Shown: positions 1 to 9,370, counted from the first letter of the stretch. The stretch: 64,000 bases of DNA from Sphingomonadales bacterium UBA2369 (GCA_002344055.1 DDTH01000006.1:287037-351036); one strand, 5' to 3'. The notes: generated from the sequence alone by a model not told the origin. Numbers and translations: made by a program.

Positions 1-767
1 CGCCCGCCGCTCCACAGCAAGGTCGCGCCGATATGACGAAAGGCGGCGGGCGCAATGCGCGACGATGAGGAAGGCCTGTCAGGCTCCAGCGTCCGCGCCA
101 TCCGGTTCATGGCCTGCTCCAGCTCGCCGAGTCCCTCGTGCAGGCGCGTGGTATCCGCATTCTGCCGATAGGCGGCCAGCGGGCGCGGGACGACCCAGAC
201 GCTGCCAATCGCACTCATGCGCAGGAAGAAATCGACATCCTCCCATTTCTCCGTTCCGGCCCGATAGCCACCGATCCTTTCCCAGGCTTCGCGGCGGAAC
301 ATGGCCGAACTGTGCGGAAAGGGCGCGAAATCCGATGCCCGAAGCAGCCGGGCCAGGTCCGGTGCGCGCATACGCCGGCCCGCAGCGTCGATGGTCCAGG
401 CCAGACCGCCGATCAGCACCGCGCCGGGCTGCTCGTCAAAGGCGGCGACCTGTGCGGTCAGGCGGCCGGGCAGCATAAGATCGTCGGCGTCCAGCCGCGC
501 GATCAAAGGCGCCCGGGCCAGTTCGACGATCCTGTTCGAGCTACCGACTGGCCCAAGCCGCGCGCTGCCCCGCTCGACCCGAATGCGCGGGTCACGACCG
601 GCCCAGTCCGCCAGTTTGGCCGCTGACCCGTCGGTGCAGCCATCGTCGTAAAGAATGAGTTCGTAGTCGGTGAAATCCTGTGCGAGCACACTGGCGAGGC
701 AGGCGTCGAGATAGGCTTCGGCATTATACACCGGTACTACGACGCTGACCGCTGGACTCGCCGCCAT
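1..767 (-). CDS. Glycosyltransferase family 2, C-terminally truncated by the window edge
   Basis: The protein starts MAASPAVSVVVPVYNAE, a standard GT2 (GT-A fold) N-terminus. It continues with DDGCTDGS for nucleotide-sugar binding and LDADD as the DxD-type metal site, so it should transfer a sugar from an NDP donor to a saccharide or lipid acceptor on the cytosolic membrane face. About 255 residues are visible and the C-terminus lies beyond position 1. The start is the ATG ending at 767, one base after the stop of the upstream GT2 gene, which implies translational coupling. It is a paralogue of that neighbour (shared DxRIR, AHSSAMFRR-like and WED motifs), so the pair probably adds successive sugars. 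The acceptor is unknown. Confidence 0.85.
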   Translation of the reverse strand, partial: MAASPAVSVVVPVYNAEAYLDACLASVLAQDFTDYELILYDDGCTDGSAAKLADWAGRDPRIRVERGSARLGPVGSSNRIVELARAPLIARLDADDLMLPGRLTAQVAAFDEQPGAVLIGGLAWTIDAAGRRMRAPDLARLLRASDFAPFPHSSAMFRREAWERIGGYRAGTEKWEDVDFFLRMSAIGSVWVVPRPLAAYRQNADTTRLHEGLGELEQAMNRMARTLEPDRPSSSSRIAPAAFRHIGATLLWSGG

Positions 768-768
768 C

Positions 769-1791
769 TCAGTCGGACTCGCTTTCCGTCGCGCCGCGCA
801 GCGGTTGCCAGGCGACGATGTCCGCGTCGCCCAGGCGCCTGCGGGCTGAACGGTTGCGCCACCGGGTCAGCAGCCGCAGCGTGCCGCGCAGGGATTTCGG
901 CGAGACCGTAGCCCAGCCGACAAAGGCCAGACTCTCGACGGTGCCCCAATTGAACCCCAGCCTGCCGCGCCGGAGCAATTGCGGAAGCGCCAGAGCGCGC
1001 TCGCCCGCCCAGACCCGCGACCAGCTCCTGGCAACAAAAACCCGCGGATGCAGCCGCGTTTCCAGCGGCACGCCGACCGACGGGCAGAAGGCTTCACCCG
1101 CTTCTACCGCTTGGGCGCTGCGGTACATCGCTTCGAGCGAGCGCTCGACCTTCAGCGTGTCGTCGCGCGTCCGGATGCTGGTCCGCGAATGGCGATAGGT
1201 GCTGACCGGCTCGACGGAGACCAGGATTCGGCCGAGCCGCGCCAGCCGCCAATAGAGGTCGAGATCCTCCCAATAGTCGGCGGCGCTGCGATAGCCGCCC
1301 GCCGCCTCGAACGCGGCACGGCGGAACATCGCGGAAGAATGGGCCAGCGGCGCGAAAACGCCGGGGCGTAGCAGCCGCCAAAGATCGACGGGGTGTGCTC
1401 GCTCCCCGCGCCAGTCGATCGCTTCGGCCGGTGCGCCGGTCAGCACGCAATCTCCATTGTCGCGCATGATCGCGACCTGCCGCGCCAGCCGATCCGGATG
1501 AGACAGATCGTCCGCGTGGGCGATGGCGACCAGAGGCGCCGCGGCCTCGCTCACCGCCCAGTTACCGGCCGCGGCGACGCCGGACTTGGCGGGCCGGCGC
1601 GCGACGCGAATACGGGGATCCCCTGCGGACAGGCGCTGGACGGCTTCGCTCGTGCCGTCGTCCGATCCGTCGTCGCAGATCACCAGTTCGAAATCGGCAA
1701 AGCTCTGCGCCAGGATGCTGCGCACCGCGTCCGCGATGTGCGGCTCGCCATTGTGCACGGGCAGGACGACGCTGACCGCGGGAATGCTCAT
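769..1791 (-). CDS. Glycosyltransferase family 2
   Basis: A 340-residue GT2 protein beginning MSIPAVSVVLPVHNGE, with ICDDGSDDGT as the donor-binding loop and IAHADDLSHPDR as the DxD-like motif. HSSAMFRRAAFEAAGGY and EDLDLYWRLARLG are the usual acceptor-side motifs. The start at 1791 is chosen because it matches the family N-terminus and overlaps the stop of the upstream gene by four bases (ATGA); a longer open frame upstream only reads through that gene. It lies in a three-gene minus-strand operon that probably builds a surface polysaccharide or glycolipid. The precise sugar and acceptor cannot be read from sequence. Confidence 0.88.
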   Translation of the reverse strand: MSIPAVSVVLPVHNGEPHIADAVRSILAQSFADFELVICDDGSDDGTSEAVQRLSAGDPRIRVARRPAKSGVAAAGNWAVSEAAAPLVAIAHADDLSHPDRLARQVAIMRDNGDCVLTGAPAEAIDWRGERAHPVDLWRLLRPGVFAPLAHSSAMFRRAAFEAAGGYRSAADYWEDLDLYWRLARLGRILVSVEPVSTYRHSRTSIRTRDDTLKVERSLEAMYRSAQAVEAGEAFCPSVGVPLETRLHPRVFVARSWSRVWAGERALALPQLLRRGRLGFNWGTVESLAFVGWATVSPKSLRGTLRLLTRWRNRSARRRLGDADIVAWQPLRGATESESD

Positions 1792-2585
1792 TCCGCCCCC
1801 TCGCGACGCAAACGTGCGGCGAAGCTGCCAGGAGGCGCGGCGGAAAAATCCCGGCCGCGCAGCCGCTCGCGCCACAGATGCACGGCGATCGTCTCGGCCG
1901 CGACCACATTCTCCAGCGTCCGGGCCGGGTCGAAAATCCAGTCGGCCTGGGTCCAGGGCATCGGATAGAAGATAGCGGGCGGTAACGCGCGGTCCGCGAC
2001 GCCATGGGCGGTGGCAAGCCAGGTCAACGCATTCGGCCCCGCGCTGCCCCAGGGCATGCGCGCAAGATCGACCCGGCCGGTGAGCACTCGCCTCAACCCA
2101 GCCTCCCATCGCGCCCGCCAAGGCAGCCAGGGCGGCACCTTTTCATTCGTGAAGATCGCCCGCAGCCCGGACAGCACTGGCGAGGCGGAGGGCAATTTCA
2201 GCACGGCGCTGTTGATTATACCTCCGCCCTGGTCGCCCATCACATGATCACCCAGGTCCCGCAGCGGAGCGACGAAATACAGGTCGCAGTCGATCCAGAG
2301 GCCTAAAGCGCGATGCAGCAATTCGTAGCGGAAGCGGTTCGCGAACAAGGCCGGGCTGCCGCCCCGATGACGGATGATCTCGCTTTCCGGCAGAATGGCC
2401 GCGGCATCGCGCAGTTCGATCCCGGCCGGCACGCCCGACGGCGGTGCGTAGGAATAGAGGGCGACCTTATGGCCGTGCGACAAGGCCGAGCGCAGGCAGG
2501 CCCGTTCGAGGAATGACAGACCGGGGCCGATCCAGAGCGTCACCAGCTCATCGGCGGGCGACGCATCAAGCGGTTGTGGAGACAT
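1788..2585 (-). CDS. GT32-like / capsular-polysaccharide-type glycosyltransferase
   Basis: About 265 residues starting MSPQPLDASPADELVTLWIG. The stretch GLWIDCDLYFVAPL carries a DxD motif in the setting seen in GT32/Gly_transf_sug proteins, which use NDP-sugars. ALSHGHKVALYSY upstream matches the usual pattern of these enzymes. The start at 2585 is preferred over an in-frame ATG 69 bases upstream because it fits the family N-terminus; the choice is not certain. It is the first gene of the operon with the two GT2 genes and overlaps the next start by four bases. Its role is probably in surface glycan assembly. Confidence 0.7.
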   Translation of the reverse strand: MSPQPLDASPADELVTLWIGPGLSFLERACLRSALSHGHKVALYSYAPPSGVPAGIELRDAAAILPESEIIRHRGGSPALFANRFRYELLHRALGLWIDCDLYFVAPLRDLGDHVMGDQGGGIINSAVLKLPSASPVLSGLRAIFTNEKVPPWLPWRARWEAGLRRVLTGRVDLARMPWGSAGPNALTWLATAHGVADRALPPAIFYPMPWTQADWIFDPARTLENVVAAETIAVHLWRERLRGRDFSAAPPGSFAARLRREGAE

Positions 2586-2777
2586 TGCTTTCGTCAAAAC
2601 CAACCCGCTCCGCGCCAGCAGCGCCCAGCGCACTTGCACGCGGACCGCGAACATGATCGATGGCCCGCACGGCGATCGAAGGACTGTTCCATGCTGTCAA
2701 TCGCGCAAGGCGTAAACCCCGCGCCGCACGCGCCCGCGACTTTGGCCGCCGCTTCCTTGGGACCGGTCGCGAGCTGA

Positions 2778-3818
2778 ATGGCGACTGGGGGGCTTCGCCG
2801 CGCCGCGCGCATGCTCGCGCCAAGCCGCGCGGGGGAATGGTGGGAGTATAAGCTCCTACCGATCCTGGCGATTTTCTATGCGACGGCCTGGCTGCTGGAG
2901 CTTCCGCCGCTCGCCTGGCTGCTCGGCGCGCTGCAGTTGCTCGGAGCGATCATTCCCGGCGCGATCTTCGTCAGCGTCATCAACGATCTGACGGACCGGG
3001 AAGACGATCGCATCGCCGGGAAGCCCAACCGCATGGCGCGCGTGTCACCGCTTGCGCGCGTGCTGCTGGTCGCCATCCCCGTCGCCATCGGCATAGTCTG
3101 GTGCGTGGCCTGGCGGGACCGTCCAGTCCTGCTCTTCCCCTATCTCGCCGCCTGGCTGGCCTTCACTCTCTATTCGGTCCCGCCGATCCGGCTCAAATAT
3201 CGCGGCTGGGCCGGTGCGCTCTGCGACGCGGGCGGCGCGCATCTGTTCCCGGCCCTGCTCGCAATGGCGATCGCCGCCGGGGATCGGACGCTTCCCATGG
3301 TCTGGGCCATCGCGGTCGGGGTCACGGCCTTCGCTTATGGCCTGCGCGGCATTCTCCTCCACCAGCTCGGCGATCGCGACAATGACCGCCTGGTTGGCGC
3401 GCGGACGCTTGCCGTCAGGCTGTCGCCATCGACGCTGGCGGGGCTGGCGCGCTGGCTGATCTTCCCCGCCGAAGCGATCGCTATCGCGTTCCTGCTCGCG
3501 ATGCTCGGCACGCCGCTGGCCTGGCTGGCGCTGGGCCTCTATATGCTGTCCGTCGTCCAGCGCGTGGCGATTTGGAAGATGCACGCAATCCTGGTCGCTC
3601 CGGCGCAGCGCGCACTCATCCTCATGGCCGAATATTATGCAGCCTGGTTGCCCTTGGCACTGCTCTTGTCTCTTGCACTCCGCGAGCCAGTCGCAGGCTT
3701 GGCCGCGATCGCAATCCATCTCGCCATCTTCCCTGTCACTGTCTGGAGAACGGCGAAGGACTTCGCCCGTGTCGAACGCACTCAATTCCGGCTGTTGCTC
3801 TCACTGGCGAGGCGATGA
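2778..3818 (+). CDS. UbiA-family prenyltransferase
   Basis: A 346-residue integral membrane protein with about eight hydrophobic segments. It carries the two Asp-rich motifs of the UbiA superfamily: NDLTDREDDRIAGKPNR after the second segment and QLGDRDNDRLVGART after the fifth. These bind Mg-prenyl diphosphate, so the enzyme should transfer a polyprenyl chain to an aromatic or sugar acceptor in the membrane. The acceptor is unclear. Decaprenyl-phosphate phosphoribose synthase-like, chlorophyll/heme and homogentisate enzymes all share these motifs. It stands alone on the plus strand, divergent from the glycosyltransferase operon, so a role in lipid-linked glycan assembly is possible but unproven. 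Confidence 0.8.
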   Translation: MATGGLRRAARMLAPSRAGEWWEYKLLPILAIFYATAWLLELPPLAWLLGALQLLGAIIPGAIFVSVINDLTDREDDRIAGKPNRMARVSPLARVLLVAIPVAIGIVWCVAWRDRPVLLFPYLAAWLAFTLYSVPPIRLKYRGWAGALCDAGGAHLFPALLAMAIAAGDRTLPMVWAIAVGVTAFAYGLRGILLHQLGDRDNDRLVGARTLAVRLSPSTLAGLARWLIFPAEAIAIAFLLAMLGTPLAWLALGLYMLSVVQRVAIWKMHAILVAPAQRALILMAEYYAAWLPLALLLSLALREPVAGLAAIAIHLAIFPVTVWRTAKDFARVERTQFRLLLSLARR

Positions 3819-3882
3819 GACGGAGTTGGAAGGCGGATCGGCACGGCGGATTGAGTGGCGGTCCTGACAGTTTCGCGTGAGC

Positions 3883-3901
3883 TCGCATCTGCTTGATGCG
3901 A
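3883..3901. terminator. Weak hairpin downstream of the UbiA-like gene
   Basis: TCGCATC and GATGCGA form a 7-bp stem with a 5-base loop about 65 bases past the UbiA-like stop. No T-run follows, so a factor-independent terminator is not established. Confidence 0.3.
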
Positions 3902-3989
3902 ACCCATAACGGATTGCTTGGGCAAGCCTCTTCGCGGGAGTCGCGTATCGCCAGAGGCAGCTTGCAGCGCGTCTGCGGGGATGCAGGCG

Positions 3990-4217
3990 CTACAGCAGCA
4001 GGTCGTTGGAGGGGTTCGACAAGGCGAGGTCGTTGTCGGTTGCGAGACAGACGATCTCGGGCAGCGGCACCGGATCGATCGGCTGGCCGTCGGACAGGCC
4101 GGCCCTGACCAGCGCGCCGGGAACCTGCCCGTCCGTTGATCCAGCGCCCGCGCTCAACGCCGGGTCGAGGATCAGGCCCACGCCGCCGTCATCCAGCAGC
4201 AGCAAGGGCGCGTTCAT
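3990..4217 (-). CDS. Hypothetical 75-residue ORF, possibly a gene remnant
   Basis: A short frame starting MNAPLLLLDDGGVGLILDP and ending in SNDLLL. Its codons are strongly G/C-ending like the neighbouring real genes, which suggests it is or was coding. I recognise no family. There is no convincing ribosome-binding site. The surrounding stretch from 3819 to 4308 (about 490 bases) otherwise holds only a small hairpin. It could be the decayed end of a larger gene. Confidence 0.3.
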   Translation of the reverse strand: MNAPLLLLDDGGVGLILDPALSAGAGSTDGQVPGALVRAGLSDGQPIDPVPLPEIVCLATDNDLALSNPSNDLLL

Positions 4218-4308
4218 CCCGACGGCAAAAGCTGATCAGAACGTAACATCTCGAGGTAAGAGGCGGTGTTGGCAGTCCACTGAAACCCACCCTCCCATCG
4301 CCGCAATG

Positions 4309-5145
4309 CTAGGGCGTCGAACCACATCCCCTCAGGCCGTCTGAGGCGACGCGCAGGAACCTCGGCAACAACGTCAAGAGCGCGGAGGCATGTGTTTCGC
4401 CATCGGCGATCTTCAGTCGTACGCGGCCCGGACCGAGTATTTTGGTCAGAGTGGCGGCGATGGCCTCCAGGTTGGTCAGTACTTCACGCTTGCAGCGCCG
4501 AACCTCCGCTTCGGTCATCGCCCGCCCCGGCTGCTCGAGCCCGCCCGCGCCCAGGAACACGGTCTGGCGGTAATCGGTGAGTTCCCGAAGCACATTTTCG
4601 ATCGCCTCCCGCCGCCACCAGATCGACGGACTCATGGCACCGATGACGGCGAACGCATCGGGCTTTTCTGCCAGCAGATGCAACGCAAAGAGCCCACCCA
4701 TGGAATGACCGAGAAGCGCGTGGGACTTCGTCTCTACCCCAAATGCGCTTGCCGCCATTTCTCGCGCCGTCCCGCAAAGCAGTTCGGCAAATGAGGGGCC
4801 GCCGCCCCAGGACACGTGGCTAATCTGGCCCGCCGGATCGTCCACCGGCACGAAGCTGAAATCGCAAAAACGGCGGTCGCGGTCACGAGGGTCGTGATCG
4901 ATCCCGGCGAGCAGCATGGGCGCCACTGCGTTCACATCGGAACGACGGGTCAACCATTCCATCGCCGCGACGACCGAGGGGAAAAGCGAAGCCGCGTCCA
5001 GAACCCAGAGGATTGGCGCTTCGGGTAGGGCGCGATCCGGAGCATGTATCCACATGCGGTATCCGCCGGGCAGCGGGCATGTCCACGGACCGGAGGCCGC
5101 CACGCGCGACCAACCGGCTCCAGGCGAGAATGCAGGGTTCGACAT
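4309..5145 (-). CDS. Siderophore esterase, Fes/IroE-like alpha/beta hydrolase
   Basis: About 278 residues starting MSNPAFSPGAGWSRV. ALLGHSMGGLFAL is the GxSxG nucleophile elbow, and DGETHAS near the C-terminus supplies the histidine, as in the IroE/Fes-type putative esterase family (PF00756). These enzymes hydrolyse ester bonds of imported tri-catechol siderophores to release iron. No signal peptide is seen, so it is probably cytoplasmic. The start at 5145 is preferred to the longer frame because it gives the family N-terminus. The gene is divergent from the FecCD permease gene, and the shared promoter region carries a Fur-like box, which supports an iron role. Confidence 0.75.
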   Translation of the reverse strand: MSNPAFSPGAGWSRVAASGPWTCPLPGGYRMWIHAPDRALPEAPILWVLDAASLFPSVVAAMEWLTRRSDVNAVAPMLLAGIDHDPRDRDRRFCDFSFVPVDDPAGQISHVSWGGGPSFAELLCGTAREMAASAFGVETKSHALLGHSMGGLFALHLLAEKPDAFAVIGAMSPSIWWRREAIENVLRELTDYRQTVFLGAGGLEQPGRAMTEAEVRRCKREVLTNLEAIAATLTKILGPGRVRLKIADGETHASALLTLLPRFLRVASDGLRGCGSTP

Positions 5146-5201
5146 GGCGTCTTTTCGTTCCCGTTCGCGCGACCCGCAGTTGCTGCCGCAGTCTGCACTA
5201 T

Positions 5202-5216
5202 TGCAAACCGTTCTCA
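5202..5216. promoter_or_regulatory. Candidate Fur box between esterase and FecCD permease genes
   Basis: The plus strand reads TGCAAAC-C-GTTCTCA, a 7-1-7 imperfect palindrome close to the Fur core TGATAAT-N-ATTATCA. It sits in the 113-bp divergent region of two iron genes, so Fur repression of both is likely. Confidence 0.5.
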
Positions 5217-5258
5217 TTATAGCCATCCGCCTCCGATGGATTTTGGACAACTGAAACG

Positions 5259-6338
5259 TTGACCTCCGCCGCCCTTGGAACCGGGGATGCGGGCCCGGCC
5301 GCGATACACGCCTATCGCCAGCTGCGAAGGCGGCGCTGGTTCGTGCTTGCGGGCCTGGCAGTGGTTGCGGCGATGGCGGCCGTGCTCGATCTCGTGACGG
5401 GTCCGTCCGGACTGACCGCAGGGCAGGTCCTCGGCGGGCTGATCGATCCGGACAGCCTGACGCCGTCGCAGGCCGCGATCATCTGGCAGGTCCGCTTGCC
5501 CTATGCGCTGATGGCGCTGCTTGTCGGCGCCTCGCTTTCGCTGGCCGGGGCGGAGATGCAGACGATTCTCGACAATCCGATGGCGAGTCCGTTCACGCTC
5601 GGCGTGTCCTCAGCCGCCTCGTTCGGTGCCTCCCTGGCCATCGTGCTCGGCTTCGGAATCAGCGTAGCCGGCTGGGCGTCGGACTGGATGGTGTCGCTGA
5701 ACGCCTTCGTCTTCGCCTTCGGGGCGATGCTGCTGCTGCAGGCGGTGTCGCGGCTGCGCGGGGCAGGGGCGCAGACGCTCGTCCTGTTCGGCATCGCCCT
5801 GGTCTTCGCCTTCAACGCGCTGACCTCGCTCGTCCAGTTCCTGTCGTCGCAGGAGGCGCTGCAGCAATTGGTGTTCTGGACGATGGGTTCGCTGTCCCGC
5901 GCCACCTGGAGCAATGTCGCGGTTCTGGCTGCGGTGCTGGTTCTTGTCCTGCCCTTCTCGCTGCATGCCGCGCGGGCTCTCACCGCCTTGCGCCTGGGTG
6001 AGGACAGGGCCGGCAGCTTCGGTGTCGACGTCGCGCGGCTGCGTTTCATCTCGCTGCTCCGCATCAGCCTGCTCGCGGGAACCGCGGTCGCTTTCGTCGG
6101 TGCGATCGGCTTCATCGGCCTGGTCGGCCCCCATATCGCCCGGATGATGCTGGGTGAGGATCATCGCTATCTGCTGCCCGGCAGCGTGCTGGCCGGCGCC
6201 GTGATCATGTCTCTGGCCTCGGCCTTGTCCAAGAGCCTGGTGCCCGGCGTGCTGATGCCGGTCGGAATCGTCACCGCGATGATCGGCGTGCCGATCTTCC
6301 TTTTCCTGATCTTCCGCCAGGGCATGAAGCGGCCATGA
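5259..6338 (+). CDS. Iron-siderophore ABC transporter permease, FecCD family
   Basis: A 359-residue membrane protein with about nine to ten transmembrane segments. It matches the FecCD/BtuC family: LRLPR-like VRLPYALMALLVGASLSLAGAEMQ, NPMASPFTLGVSSAASFGA, and the C-terminal GFIGLVGPHIARMMLGEDHR coupling region. It moves ferric siderophore across the inner membrane, probably as a homodimer because no second permease gene is present. The start appears to be TTG at 5259; the upstream ribosome site is weak, so a nearby alternative is possible. It overlaps the ATPase gene by four bases (ATGA). Confidence 0.9.
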   Translation: MTSAALGTGDAGPAAIHAYRQLRRRRWFVLAGLAVVAAMAAVLDLVTGPSGLTAGQVLGGLIDPDSLTPSQAAIIWQVRLPYALMALLVGASLSLAGAEMQTILDNPMASPFTLGVSSAASFGASLAIVLGFGISVAGWASDWMVSLNAFVFAFGAMLLLQAVSRLRGAGAQTLVLFGIALVFAFNALTSLVQFLSSQEALQQLVFWTMGSLSRATWSNVAVLAAVLVLVLPFSLHAARALTALRLGEDRAGSFGVDVARLRFISLLRISLLAGTAVAFVGAIGFIGLVGPHIARMMLGEDHRYLLPGSVLAGAVIMSLASALSKSLVPGVLMPVGIVTAMIGVPIFLFLIFRQGMKRP

Positions 6339-7120
6339 GCGGCGATCTTCGCATCAGCGATATCTCGGCGGGCTATCGCGGCCGGCCGGTTGTGCGGAAT
6401 CTTACGCTGCAGCCGATCGCGGCCGGCGAGACGGTGGCGCTCGTCGGGCCGAATGCGGCGGGCAAGAGTACCTTGCTGCGCGCCCTGGCCGGCCTCCTCC
6501 CCGCGACCGGCTCGGTCACGCTGGATGGGCGGGAGCTGATCGGCCTTCCGCTCGCCGAACGGGCGCGGCTCGTCTCCTATATGCCGCAGGCCCTGCCCGA
6601 AGGCGTGGCCCTGACGGTGCTGGAAACCGTGATTGGCGCGCTGCAGGCCTCCCCCACCGGCGAACGGACCGCGAGCAGCGAGGAAGCCGCCGCCCGCGCA
6701 GTGAAGGTGCTCGAGCGGATCGGGATCGCCCATCTGGCAATGGAGCCGATCGACCGGCTGTCCGGCGGCCAGCGGCAATTGTGCGGTCTGGCCCAGGCCC
6801 TCGTGCGCTCGCCGCGCCTGCTGCTGCTGGACGAGCCGACCAGCGCGCTCGACCTCGCTTTCGCGCTTCGCGTGCTGAAACTGGTGCGGGCGCTGGCCGA
6901 GGAAGACAGCATGACCGCGATCCTCGTCCTGCACGATCTGCAGGCCGCGGCGAAGGCTGCAGACCGCGTGGTGGTGCTGGCGCATGGCGATGTGGCGGCG
7001 GAAGGGCCGCCCGGCGAAGCGATAACGCCGGGCCTGCTGGCCGACGTCTGGCAGGTCAGCGCCCGCGTGGATCGCTGCGAACGGGGCGCGATCCGGATCA
7101 TGGTGGACGACATCGTCTGA
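6335..7120 (+). CDS. Iron-siderophore ABC transporter ATP-binding protein (FecE/FhuC-like)
   Basis: A 261-residue ABC ATPase. Walker A is GPNAAGKST, the signature is LSGGQRQLCGLA, Walker B is LLLLDEPTSALD, and VLHDLQAAAKAADR supplies the switch histidine. It powers the FecCD permease whose gene overlaps its start by four bases. The binding protein and receptors of the same system lie in the convergent minus-strand operon (7151-14006). Only 30 bases separate its stop from the stop of the convergent TonB receptor gene. Confidence 0.92.
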   Translation: MSGDLRISDISAGYRGRPVVRNLTLQPIAAGETVALVGPNAAGKSTLLRALAGLLPATGSVTLDGRELIGLPLAERARLVSYMPQALPEGVALTVLETVIGALQASPTGERTASSEEAAARAVKVLERIGIAHLAMEPIDRLSGGQRQLCGLAQALVRSPRLLLLDEPTSALDLAFALRVLKLVRALAEEDSMTAILVLHDLQAAAKAADRVVVLAHGDVAAEGPPGEAITPGLLADVWQVSARVDRCERGAIRIMVDDIV

Positions 7121-7150
7121 CGCCCGCCTCCGGATCGCGCCGCCGTCCGG

Positions 7151-9334
7151 TCAGAAGTCGAACGTCGCCGACAGATAGAGCCGCCGGGGCTCCTGATTGT
7201 TGGCATATTCCTGCGCGTAGACCGTGCCGTTGCCCTGCGGATAGGGCAGATAGCGGACGAAATTGCGGTCCAGCACATTGTAGATCGTGGCGTTCAGCCG
7301 GATATTCTCCGTCAGCTCGAAGCCCGCGCCGAGGTGGAACAGCTCATAGGCCCGGAAATCGCCGAGCGCATTCTGGGCAGCGCCCGCGCCGCGATAGCGC
7401 GACGAGCGGATTTCGGTGCGCGCCCACAGGTTCAGCCGGTCGGTCGCGTTCCAGCGGACGTTGGCGTTGAACATATGTTCCGGCGTGCCGATCAGCGGCA
7501 GCCCCGCCTGCGGCCCGGTTTTCTGCTCGCTGTCGGTGTAGGTATAGTTCGCGCCGATCGTGACGCTGTCGCCGATCCGGTAGCGCACCGATGCTTCGAT
7601 CCCGCGCGTCACCGCCTCGTCGATGTTGATCGACTGGCCGAACAGATCGACGTTCGGGAAATTGCCAACGTCGAGGCAGCCCGGACGGTTCGGTGCCAGC
7701 GCGAAGCGGCAATTTGGGATGCCGGGGCCGGATGCGATCTTGTCGATGAAGTCGTTGTTGAAGACGGTGACGTTGCCGGACAGGCCGAACGGCAGGTCGA
7801 AATAGACGCCCGCTTCGTAGCTGGTCGAGGTTTCCGGGGTCAGGCCGGGCGAGCCGATCAGCGGGATCGTGCCCTGGCCGCCGAAGCCGACGATGCCGGT
7901 GGCGATCTGGTTGAGCTGCGGCGTGCGGAAGCCGCGGCTGACGCCGCCCTTCAGCGTCAGCCAGTCGGTGGCATTGAACACCACATAGCCGCGCGGCGAG
8001 AACTTTCCGCCGAAGGTCGAATGATCGTCATAGCGGCCGCCAAGCGTCAGGGTGAGCGACGGCACGATCTCGATCCCGCCTTCGGCATAGAGCGCCCACT
8101 GGTCGAACTCATAGGGCGCGGGGGCGACGCCATCGACCATGCGGGCATTCCACCATTGCCCGCCGACCGCGAAGGCGACCGGGCCGACTTCGCCGGTCAG
8201 CCGCGTCTCGGCGATCGAATTGGTCGCCCGCAGGGTGCGCGGATCGCCCGTCGTCGCGCCGGGCGTATTGGGCGGAATGGTCCGGCCGATCGTCTCGGTG
8301 GTCTGGCGGCTCAATGTGGTTTCGAGCTGGCCGAAACCCAGCCGCCAATTGTGCGCGGCGAGCCACTGGTCGCGGCGGAAGCGCTGCTCGGGGCCGTAGC
8401 CGCCCTGCGTCGTCGCGGTGCCGAGCTGCGACGTCGAATTGTCGTAGCGCTGGTCGGAATAATCATATTGCAGCCAGACATCGTGATCGGGATGCGGGGT
8501 GACCGAAAGGCGGCTGCCGATCGCCATGATGTCGGCCTCGGTCGGGCTGGCGCCGAAGCTGGTGATCGGCACGTTCACGCCGCCGACATTCTCGTAAGCG
8601 AGCGTCGCGGCGTCGCGGCGCAGGTAGGAACCGTTGACCGACAGGCCGATCAAATCCTTCACCACCGGCCCGTGGATATAGCCGGTCGCGCCATAGGTGT
8701 TGCCGAAATCGCCGTCGCCCTGGATCGTGGTGTTGAGCGAAGCGGTGCCCGACCAGCGGTCCCCGACCTGGCGGGTGATGATGTTGATCACGCCGCCCAT
8801 CGCGTCGGAGCCGTAGAGCGTCGACATCGGGCCGCGCACGACCTCGATCCGCTCGACCGCCGAAAGCGGCGGGATGAAGCTGGTGGATGTCTCGTTGAAC
8901 CCGTTGGGCGTGACGTTGCCGGGTGCGTTCTGGCGGCGCCCGTCGATCAGGATGAGCGTATAGTCGCTCGGCATCCCGCGCATCGAGATTGTCAGGCCGC
9001 CGGTCTTGCCCGCGGTCGCGCCGACATCAACGCCTTCGACGTCGACCAAAGCGTCGGCGAGATTGTTGAACCTTTCCTGCTGCAATTCCTCGCGCGGGAT
9101 CAGCGTGATGCTGGCCGGGGCATTTTCGATCCGCTGCGCATAACCGGTCGCGGTGACCACAATCTCGCGCGCATCGGAAGTCGGTGCCGAGCCGGAGGGC
9201 TGGCCGTCGGCCTCCGGCTCGGCGGCCGCAAGATCCACTGTCTGGGCGGCGGCGGGGGCCGTCATCGCGACCAATGCGGCGAGGATGGCGCTGCCCCGCA
9301 GCAGATGCCGGCGGCCGGAAAGAGACTTGGACAT
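7151..9334 (-). CDS. TonB-dependent siderophore receptor, FepA/CirA-like
   Basis: A 727-residue outer-membrane receptor. The signal peptide ends near TAPAAAQ. A plug domain follows (IVVTATGYAQRIENAPASI; VERIEVVRGPMSTLYGSDAMGG), then a 22-strand-type barrel ending in the aromatic SATFDF. The plug motifs resemble catecholate receptors such as FepA and CirA. It is the last gene of the operon that also encodes a second receptor, a lipoprotein binding protein and a YVTN propeller. A hairpin-rich gap of about 200 bases separates it from the propeller gene, so it may have its own control element. Confidence 0.9.
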   Translation of the reverse strand: MSKSLSGRRHLLRGSAILAALVAMTAPAAAQTVDLAAAEPEADGQPSGSAPTSDAREIVVTATGYAQRIENAPASITLIPREELQQERFNNLADALVDVEGVDVGATAGKTGGLTISMRGMPSDYTLILIDGRRQNAPGNVTPNGFNETSTSFIPPLSAVERIEVVRGPMSTLYGSDAMGGVINIITRQVGDRWSGTASLNTTIQGDGDFGNTYGATGYIHGPVVKDLIGLSVNGSYLRRDAATLAYENVGGVNVPITSFGASPTEADIMAIGSRLSVTPHPDHDVWLQYDYSDQRYDNSTSQLGTATTQGGYGPEQRFRRDQWLAAHNWRLGFGQLETTLSRQTTETIGRTIPPNTPGATTGDPRTLRATNSIAETRLTGEVGPVAFAVGGQWWNARMVDGVAPAPYEFDQWALYAEGGIEIVPSLTLTLGGRYDDHSTFGGKFSPRGYVVFNATDWLTLKGGVSRGFRTPQLNQIATGIVGFGGQGTIPLIGSPGLTPETSTSYEAGVYFDLPFGLSGNVTVFNNDFIDKIASGPGIPNCRFALAPNRPGCLDVGNFPNVDLFGQSINIDEAVTRGIEASVRYRIGDSVTIGANYTYTDSEQKTGPQAGLPLIGTPEHMFNANVRWNATDRLNLWARTEIRSSRYRGAGAAQNALGDFRAYELFHLGAGFELTENIRLNATIYNVLDRNFVRYLPYPQGNGTVYAQEYANNQEPRRLYLSATFDF

Positions 9335-9353
9335 GAACTACCCCTCTGTCGTG

Positions 9354-9370
9354 GGCTCCGGTGCGGAGCC
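9354..9370. repeat. Hairpin in the leader of the TonB receptor gene
   Basis: GGCTCCG and CGGAGCC form a 7-bp stem with a 3-base loop (GTG) about 20 bases upstream of the receptor start. It could affect translation or mRNA processing. No known riboswitch consensus is seen here. Confidence 0.4.
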
